From positions 1 to 37,763 of the forward strand of contig BBXU01001975.1 of assembly GCA_001598975.1 (NCBI GenBank): DNA of 37,763 nt, written 5' to 3'. The position numbers and the translations under genes were made by a program. Of this stretch, positions 31,467 through 37,763 are shown one piece after another. The first letter of the stretch is position 1. Every line of letters begins with the position of its first letter. The stretch is from Parachlorella kessleri (Eukaryota; Chlorophyta; Trebouxiophyceae; Chlorellales; Chlorellaceae). The notes below the pieces were generated by a model, which saw only the letters and a program-made list of their open reading frames with translations, was not told the origin of the DNA and searched no databases.

Positions 31467-32454
31467 CAGCTTGGTTAGCGCCGAAGTGCATGGTCCATCG
31501 ACCCCCATGGAACAACTGCATGCACTGACTGCAAACTGGGCATGCAAGGCTGGGTGATAGGCGTGCATTGCTTCGAATGATGCGGAGTGTGGCAATAAAA
31601 CATTAAGAAGCGTGGGGCCACTCTCTTCGTTATCAACTTTTGCGCCTTGTACTGCTATTTTTTGGCCAATTTTGGTATGTGGCTGTGTCTCTAAGTCTCT
31701 CTGCTTGAGGTTGCTTCAATTCCGCCCAAAAGGCTGGTGGTGGCGTGCTATGAGTTGTTGCTGACATAGGAATGATGTGTGGATTTGTGCTGGGCCAGAA
31801 GAGGGTGTTACCCCACGGTGGTGCACCTTTCCGACCCTGGAAGGTACTCTGGAAGGCACAAAGGTTGTCATCAAACCCACTGCCATGAGTTTTGCTGGCG
31901 TGCACGCCTGTTTTCTACAAACATCCGTGAGCGACGAAGTGTTTGTTCCTGCCCTTTCGCCCTATGTAATACTGGACTGCATATGCTAAATGAATACGTC
32001 AAGGCTGATTGCTAGACTTCTTTCAAAGCTGAAAGGTTACCATCAACGGATCCCAATGTCCAAGTGTGCTCCCCTCATCGCAATTCCCTTGGCTGAAACC
32101 ACCCCAGCCATGCAGCCTTTTGCAGTGCCAGGCACTAAATCCAAACCATGAGACACTCTAGCTACCACAAGCGCTATCCTTAGCTGCTGACATCCTACAT
32201 GCCCTTGTCACCTGACCACAAGCACAGCGGTCCCTACACAGGCGACGATGCACCTCACCAGCACCACCTGCTGGCGACTTGTTGCTTGCCCTGACACCCA
32301 GGAAAAGGGCAAGCCAGGCAGAGCTCTTGGGCACAGCCCTGACCCGGCTGGCCTGCTTAATGAAGTGGTGCCCCAGTTGAAATGCTCCCCATGCAAGGCA
32401 CGACAACCTCCCAATAGCCGCGCACGGCAGGAAGCTCTGCACGCCAGTTGTTAG
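31467..32454. other. Convergent 3' intergenic region
   Basis: About 1 kb between the TLC gene stop and the CYP23-type gene stop. An AATAAA occurs at 31594 and a TGTAA at 31965, either of which might serve the TLC gene; neither is close enough to be convincing. No minus-strand TGTAA was found for the other gene. No coding exon was recognised. Confidence 0.5.
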
Positions 32455-35199
32455 CTAGCCAGGCAGGGCTTGCCGCCGCAGCTCCTCCACACGTGTCGCC
32501 TGTGCTACAAAGCGGTGCTCCAAGTCTCGAAGCTCTTCCAAACACAGCCCGGGGTCCATTGAGTCTCCGTCGTCCAGGTACCTGCAGCAGAATGGGTTAA
32601 TGGACTGGAGTTTATCCGAATTTGTATATACATGAACCTCTGTATATGACATGAACCTGAAATTTATGGGAACGTTGGGTTACCCTGACCACACCTTGCC
32701 TCAGACACTGTTTGAGATGGTAATGCAAGTGACAGGGGTGGGTCAGACAATAGTGTGGCGAGTTCCAGCTGCGTCAAAAAACAGGCATTAGAAAGGGGGA
32801 ACAAGCTGCAAGCAGAGAGGCACAAACAAACACAGAGGCAGTAAGCAACCGAGACATTGTCTTGGCACCACGGGAGGGAGGCAAGCTTATTGCGGAAAAA
32901 AAAGCTGATGCGTTTGCCGGGAATCGAACCCGGGTCTGGTCCGCAACTGCAACATTGGCAGGGACCTATTCTACCACTAGACCACAAACGCCTCGGAGGA
33001 GGCTGGAAGCTGCTGGGACGCAGCTCAGATGACAACTGTCGCCGACCAGCCCATTACATAGGCATGTTGGGAGAAAGCTGGCGAGAGTTGTTGTGGCGCC
33101 CTAGTGCTGTGGCTCGAGAACATGTGAGGCATTCGAGCTGCATTGAGCCTAGGCCGTCCAGTGTTGCGGCATGGCTCCATGATAAATTCCCCGTCCTAAC
33201 CCCCCACCCGTGCACCACCGCAGTGCAAGAGGCCCATGTGGTTCGCAGGCCCTGCCGAGTTGCACCAGTGCAGAACAAGCAATATAGGTCATGGTCACAG
33301 TCACAAGGTCCCCCGTGTTGCTGCGCAAATCTCTTTATACATTCCCCATTTCATCTTCAGCCCGTGTGGGTACACTCCCTGGTTCCTGGATACACAAGGA
33401 ACACTAGTGCGGAGTATGTGACAAAAGGAATGGTTATTGTTACCGTGGCCACGCACCGAGGGACCTACCATCCCTCCTTTCAATGCATCCCAATACTTCT
33501 CCCTGCCACTGTTCAGCCGAGCCCCCACTCTGTGCACTCACATGTAGGTGGATCTGATGCTAATCCGCTGCAGCGGCATCACAAAGATGCCCTCCTTCCG
33601 CGTCTCCACCTCCTCCAGCCGCTCCAGAGTCTCAAGTCCCTCAGTCACCTCCCTGCGCGAGCGGCACACACGCAAAGACAAGTGAGGACGAGTAAGAAAG
33701 TTGGGAGTCGCTCATAGCTACCAGTTGCTTCCCCACAAGACATGACAAGTGCTGCCTGCTAGAAGCGCAGGACAACTCACGGCGTTCAGCCAGGACATGC
33801 CTCCAGCCGTCCTCACAGTAGGGCAAGGCCACCAGACCCTCATCACCCAGCCTCTGTCCATCACATGCAACGGACACAACCTCTTTTAGTACAAGGTCCA
33901 ATGCAGGCTGGAGGAATTGCTGAGATCATCACCAGGCTGGAGGAATTGCTGAGACCCACCCAAACACGGTGTACTGCATGTCCAGGTGCGGCGCGGGCCC
34001 CAGCAGGACGGAGAAGGAGCTGCCGCCGGAGTTGGGATCGGCGTGGCGCGCCATGGACAGGATGCCGCGCTTGTCGTGCTTTACGCCATCAACAGCCTCC
34101 AAAGGCACGGTCTCCCCCGCCACCAGCTGCAGCAGCAGGACAGGGAGGCGGCAGGGAGGCGCCAAATACCTGGTGACCAGAGAGGCAGCTACATTTGTTT
34201 TACCGATGCGTGCACGCGGTCTCCCTGCCCACCAGCTGTACAACCTGAGAGGGGTGAGATGCATTTTTGCTATACGGCATTGGCAGCGGAGGGGTGGGCA
34301 TGACCGAGGGGGAGCACTGGTGGTGGTGGGCTGTGCGCAGCGCTAGCTGGCTGACAAGGTGCCTGGGCCAGTCAGATCGCTCCATAGCAGAAGAAAAGCA
34401 CCGAGCCGAGTGGCTGGCTGGCTGACGAATCCAAGGTGAAACGGCAGGTATGTAGGCAGGCAGGCAGGTCTGACATGCCGCTGCCCAAGCCCTGGCGTAT
34501 GACCAGTTGCCAGGGAAGCCAGGACATCCTTAAGAAGGCATGCAGCCACACACCAACCATGTCCCCAACCCAGCCCGCTCCGCTACCTGTCGTACCTTCT
34601 GCAACGCATTTAGAGGCGCCTTCCTGCCACTCAGCACATCCGCGGTTTGTGCCACAAAGCCCTTGTCCACGCGGAAGAAGTGGTTGGTGTTGTAAGCGCC
34701 CAGCTCCCCCAGGCGACGGATGTGGGCTACGGTTTTGGGCGCCACCTATTGGGATAAGCAGATTCCTTCCTCTGGGTGGCAGGTGCCGCAGGCATGTCAC
34801 CCTCCCACCCACCAAGTGCCGGCCGTGTCTTGGTTCAGCTGGGTGGCTGAGGTGAACCGGCACCAAGAATACTGGCAACTTGCTGGGATGTGGTTAGTAG
34901 GCTGGGCACTTTATTGTGCAAGTGGTACACACGTTGGCTCCCACCCAGCACGACAATCGCACAGTGACGGCCAGCTGTACTGCTTGCTGAGCTTCAACAC
35001 CATAGAAAAGGACCTGCCCACCACAGCTGTGCTGCACCGTAGCACCGTGCCGCACCTCTGGGTAGAAAGCCATATGGATGTCGCCAAAGTCGGTTTGAAA
35101 GACCATTCGCTCCTTGCTCAGCTTGGATTGGGCGCCGACACCCAGCACCAACGCCCACAGGCTCAGCACAGCGGCTAGGAGCAACTTGTGGGCTGCCAT
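32455..35199 (-). CDS. CYP23: CYP23-type secretory cyclophilin (peptidyl-prolyl cis-trans isomerase)
   Basis: Five exons join in phase to 232 residues: 35056-35199, 34596-34745, 33960-34126, 33542-33652 and 32455-32581. Residues 1-23 are a signal peptide (MAAHKLLLAAVLSLWALVLG). The cyclophilin domain follows the plant CYP23 pattern: RMVFQTDFGDIHMAFYPEVA, PKTVAHIRRLGELGAYNTNH, FFRVDKGFVAQTADV (the Arg equals the catalytic Arg of cyclophilin A), KRGILSMARHADPNSGGSSF, LLGPAPHLDMQYTVFGEV, and ETRKEGIFVMPLQRISI. The C-terminus is a short helix with charged heptads (LEELRDLEHRFVAQATRVEE), also present in CYP23. These proteins assist proline isomerisation during folding in the secretory pathway. The Trp that binds cyclosporin in cyclophilin A is His here (APHLD), as in CYP23, so drug binding is doubtful. 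The 960-base last intron (32582-33541) contains a tRNA gene on the same strand. Confidence 0.95.
32896..32903 (-). terminator. RNA polymerase III terminator (T8)
   Basis: Read on the minus strand this is a run of eight T, starting five bases after the tRNA discriminator base. It is the expected pol III stop signal for the tRNA-Gly gene. Confidence 0.85.
32909..32991 (-). tRNA. trnG-GCC: tRNA-Gly(GCC) with a 12-base intron
   Basis: On the minus strand the gene is 83 bases, or 71 without the intron. Acceptor stem GCGTTTG/CAAACGC pairs perfectly with discriminator A. The A-box region is TGGTCTAGTGG and the T arm CCGGGTTCGATTCCCGG carries the B box. The anticodon stem is GGTCC/GGACC. The loop reads CTGCCA, then the insert ATGTTGCAGTTG (32944-32955), then C; anticodon GCC is at 32957-32959. 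The insert sits one base 3' of the anticodon, the standard place for nuclear tRNA introns. D and T arms match other eukaryotic tRNA-Gly(GCC). The gene lies in the last intron of the CYP23-type gene, on the same strand. Confidence 0.96.
33904..33954. repeat. 22-bp direct repeat next to a splice donor
   Basis: CAGGCTGGAGGAATTGCTGA plus GA occurs at 33904-33925 and again at 33933-33954, identical copies. The pair ends five bases short of the splice donor of exon 33960-34126 in the CYP23-type gene, inside the intron. Confidence 0.85.
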
Positions 35200-35776
35200 G
35201 GGTGGTTCGGTACCGCTTGGCCGCCCGGTACAAGGACTGCTGCTGATCAAGTGCAGAAACAACACATTGTAACTACAACTCTTCCTGGGAGCGGCGCTGG
35301 CCTGGATGAGCAGTCGCCAGCCAGGGCAGATCCAAGCCAGTCACTTAGCGGCAGGTGGTCGCTACAGATGTGTCCTATATTTCCTGTGTACGAGCAGGCT
35401 CCAATTGCAGAACCCAGGGGTTCGCTGGGGATGGGAGTAGTCATCGGTACGTTATGCCTTCTTGTCATGGGAAGTCTAGATAAACCCGTTTATTCTAGTA
35501 CTTGATTGGACTGCTTAGGTTGAGGTGTTGTGGGAGGATGTCGGGTGGCCCAGCTATCAGTACATGTCATCACCCCACCACCACAGTCGCTGCTGGTAAT
35601 GGTTTCCAAGCACCGGGGCTCTGCAATTCACTGGCAAATGCGAAAAGCTTCTACGTACGTCTTCGCCCATCATAGTCAGCTGCAAGCAGACCTGCAAGCT
35701 GCCTTTGGGCAGCAGCCGTATATTGGCTGAAAGGACCAGCCACCCGGTCACCAGCCACCGCCTTTCTAGTGCAGCT
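35200..35776. promoter_or_regulatory. Divergent promoter region (CYP23 / unknown gene)
   Basis: The region separates the start codons of two divergent genes and should contain both promoters. The call rests on gene placement only. No TATA box or known element was recognised. Confidence 0.4.
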
Positions 35777-37754
35777 ATGCCAGTCTCAGCACCGTCTAAC
35801 AAGCGCCGGCGTGGCGAGTCCAGCCAGCTAGCAGGCAGGGAGGGCGGGGCTGGCCAACGGGCCGTGCTGACTGGGCCCGTTGTTGGAGCGGGGGACCAGC
35901 TGTCAGACGGACTGCAACCACAGGATTTAGGGTTGGGAGATCCCATGGAACCTGATGATGATCGAGACCAACTTAGACTGGCGGTGCCATATGAAGACTT
36001 TGAGAAGGGGGATGAGGACGAGGAGGAGGAAGAAACGGAGGACGAGGGGGAAACCGAGGAAAAGGGGAGCGGCGGGCATAACGAACAGGAGCGCGCACTG
36101 CGGCACAAAGTCGAGCAGTATGATCGGTCGTACGCCCTGAAAGTGCATACTGTGAAGCAGCTGGGACAGGTATGTTTGGGCTTCTATTGGAGGGCAGGGC
36201 AGGGTCACCAATAAGGGAGACAGGTCGCCTGGGTGGTCGGAGCGAAGCTTCTGCCCCTTCTACCCGTTCGTGCATGACACTGGTTGTCTTTTCTCTTGGC
36301 AGCCGCTGCATGTTCCTGCCTATATTAATGAGTAGCCTTTCTGGCCGTGGGACCCATTCAGGCGGGTTGGGAGTAGTGCCTGCTTACCAGCCATTGACAT
36401 ACCTTGCCTGTCCCCTAGGCGCCTGAGGCCACTCTGTGGGCCACATACCCTGCGGCGTGCAATTGACAGCGGCACCCTGATAACCTACGCCCTTGGCAGT
36501 GTGCCTGATGGGGATGGCTAGGTGAGGCCTGGGCGTATTTATAGAGTGCCCACCACCTTCAGCAAACCCAACAAAGCATATGCGCCTGCTGGTACTGCTG
36601 GTGTGCGCAGGTGCAGAGGCAGCACTTGATGAACCTAACAGCCATGATGCGCCAGTATGCTGCCACACGGAACATCTCTAGGCTGGCACAAGTTGCAGCA
36701 CTCCTGCTAGGAGCCCAGGTGGGCATTGTTCTAGCTAGACCGCCGTCCGAGGGATAATGGACCGCTGAGGGGGCTACAAGCAGCGCCGGGGGCTGCCACA
36801 GGTGTCTGCCACTGAGAAGGGAGACTTTGTGCGCAACTGCAGCAGAGCAGGCTCTGTTTGCTTTAGTGCATGGCGTGATTCCTCGTTTCTTTACAGCGTC
36901 CCTTTCGGCCCTGCTACATAACTTGTCCCCGCTTGGTGGCCCCGTGTGTGCAGACCACTGAGAAGACCAAGCTGCGTGCTGGGGAGCTCCAGCAGGGCGC
37001 CAGCGAGGCGCAGGCGCGGCTGGCGGAGGTCCTCGCCACAGGTGAGTCTTGCATGCCCACCTGCCGGTGACAGTAGGTGACAGGATAGTGACAGAGTTCA
37101 GTGTCCCTCTTGCACCCACCCCGCTGGCGGACGTGCTCGCCACAGGTGGGGGCCCGGCCTCCATGCCCACCTCTCGAGTGCTACACTGATGACAGTTGAT
37201 GGCACAACAGTGACTCCATTCAGTGTGCCTGTTGCACCCACCTTGCTGGTGCACACTGGGAATCTTAGTAGTGTGGGCAGATTGTACCCCCACAGGCTAG
37301 GGCAGGGCTGTCAATGTGGTGAGGCTGCTTGAGGCAAAGGTGATGGGATAGCTGGCTCCCCTCAGCCAGGGGTAAGACACCGCACACAGCTAAAGAGTGA
37401 TGGCGCACTGCCGCACACCGCTGCACCGGCCCTGATGTAGCATGCCTGAACCAGGGACAACTCTGCAGCAACTTTGTACTATGCACACAGACCAAAGAGT
37501 CCATGGGTGGCCAGAGGAGCCTGCCAACGTGCATGCAGCTGTCAGTTGCGGCCTGTCTAGCCAGTGGAGACTGCTGCTGTGCAGGCTACGCTGCGCTCAC
37601 GCAAGGCTGGCCCGTGGGAGGCAGCACTGCGACTGGCGCCCCTCCCACCTACGATCAGCTGAAGCGGCTGCTGCGCCAGGCCCACGCTTTCCAGCCCTCG
37701 GCGGCAGCTAGGGATGGGGTGGCACTGGAGCTGGCACGCCTGGCCCTGGCCAAG
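35777..37754 (+). CDS. Unrecognised protein with basic/acidic N-terminus (3' end beyond window)
   Basis: Exons 35777-36169, 36611-36718, 36954-37041 and 37585-37754 join in phase to about 253 residues; a donor GTGGGG follows at 37755, so the gene continues past the window. The ATG at 35777 gives MPVSAPSNKRRRGESS, where NKRRRG could be a nuclear localisation signal. Around residues 70-108 is a strongly acidic stretch (DEDEEEEETEDEGETEE). After that come helical, Leu/Ala-rich segments: RHKVEQYDRSYALKVHTVKQ, HLMNLTAMMRQYAATRNISR, LAQVAALLLGAQ, ARLAEVLATGYAALTQGW, TYDQLKRLLRQAHAFQPSAA and VALELARLALAK. This looks like an alpha-helical-repeat nuclear protein, but I do not recognise the family. Introns are ordinary except 37042-37584, which contains a duplication of the preceding exon end. 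Confidence 0.7.
37020..37242 (+). repeat. Diverged tandem duplication of an exon end and its splice donor
   Basis: Unit 1 (37020-37120) starts with the last 22 bases of exon 36954-37041, CTGGCGGAGGTCCTCGCCAC plus AG, then the donor GTGAGT, a CATGCCCACCT block, a TTCAGTGTCC block and ends TTGCACCCACC. Unit 2 (37124-37242) repeats this order: CTGGCGGACGTGCTCGCCAC plus AG, GTGGGG, CATGCCCACCT, TTCAGTGTGC and TTGCACCCACC. A third unit may begin at 37245. The second unit therefore carries a spare donor-like site in the intron. Confidence 0.75.
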
Positions 37755-37763
37755 GTGGGGTCC

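Noticed and set aside
31594..31599. AATAAA polyadenylation signal for the TLC gene
   Set aside because: Green algae use mainly TGTAA; a lone AATAAA in an AT-rich patch is weak. It is mentioned only in the intergenic entry.
33780..33860. Possible CYP23 exon on the minus strand
   Set aside because: It has an acceptor-like and a donor-like end, but the phase and the family pattern (YTVFGEVTEGLETLERLEE) require a direct join of 33960 to 33652.
1..37763. Search for CRISPR arrays, rRNA, insertion sequences, viral genes and toxin genes
   Set aside because: No regular spaced repeats, rRNA motifs, transposase/integrase or viral motifs were recognised anywhere in the window.

Overview
This window is nuclear DNA of a green alga, most likely a trebouxiophyte (Chlorella/Coccomyxa-like). 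The evidence is that almost every gene is split into many short exons. Donors are mostly GTGAG/GTAAG and acceptors mostly TGCAG. The proteins have their best recognisable relatives in plants and algae: a plant-type SOUL protein, a CYP23-type cyclophilin, an expansin, and a CCR4 type-5-like nuclease. Some 3' ends carry TGTAA, the green-algal polyadenylation signal. Ala/Ser/Gln runs and GT microsatellites are common. I see no bacterial operons, no CRISPR array and no intact transposon. Exon boundaries were worked out by hand from splice sites, reading phase and protein family patterns. In eight of the ten genes the accepted exons join in phase; the exceptions are limits at the 5' ends or window edges.

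Layout: (1) 1-1570, minus: 3' part of a cysteine-rich secreted protein with a VWD/root-cap-like module, running off the left edge. (2) 3143-5268, plus: secreted SOUL heme-binding protein, 7 exons. (3) 6234-10510, minus: UDP-glucose 6-dehydrogenase, 12 exons, 477 residues. (4) ~11428-15477, plus: CCR4/EEP-type deadenylase. (5) 16860-18543, minus: nucleoside diphosphate kinase, 151 residues, catalytic His at 118. (6) 18868-20736, plus: Bud32/TP53RK-type KEOPS kinase. (7) 21193-28995, plus: a 1,642-residue expansin fused to a giant Pro/Ser stalk, a transmembrane helix and a long cytoplasmic tail. (8) ~29899-31466, plus: TLC-domain membrane protein. (9) 32455-35199, minus: CYP23-type secretory cyclophilin, with a tRNA-Gly(GCC) gene nested in its last intron. 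(10) 35777 to the right edge, plus: unrecognised protein with an acidic N-terminus.

The genes do not form a pathway cluster. Several pairs are divergent and share a 5' region: 1/2, 3/4, 5/6 and 9/10. A loose cell-wall and secretory theme exists: UDP-glucose dehydrogenase makes the wall precursor UDP-glucuronate, the expansin fusion would sit at the wall-membrane interface, and the SOUL protein, the cyclophilin and gene 1 carry or are expected to carry signal peptides. I infer no co-regulation from this.

The most unusual object is the membrane-anchored expansin fusion. It is supported by in-phase splicing across 15 exons, and four of its 14 introns appear to use GC-AG boundaries. Other items worth a second look are the intron-containing tRNA gene inside the cyclophilin intron, a dispersed short repeat of about 80-100 bp seen in three to four copies, and a local duplication copying an exon end with its splice donor in the last gene.
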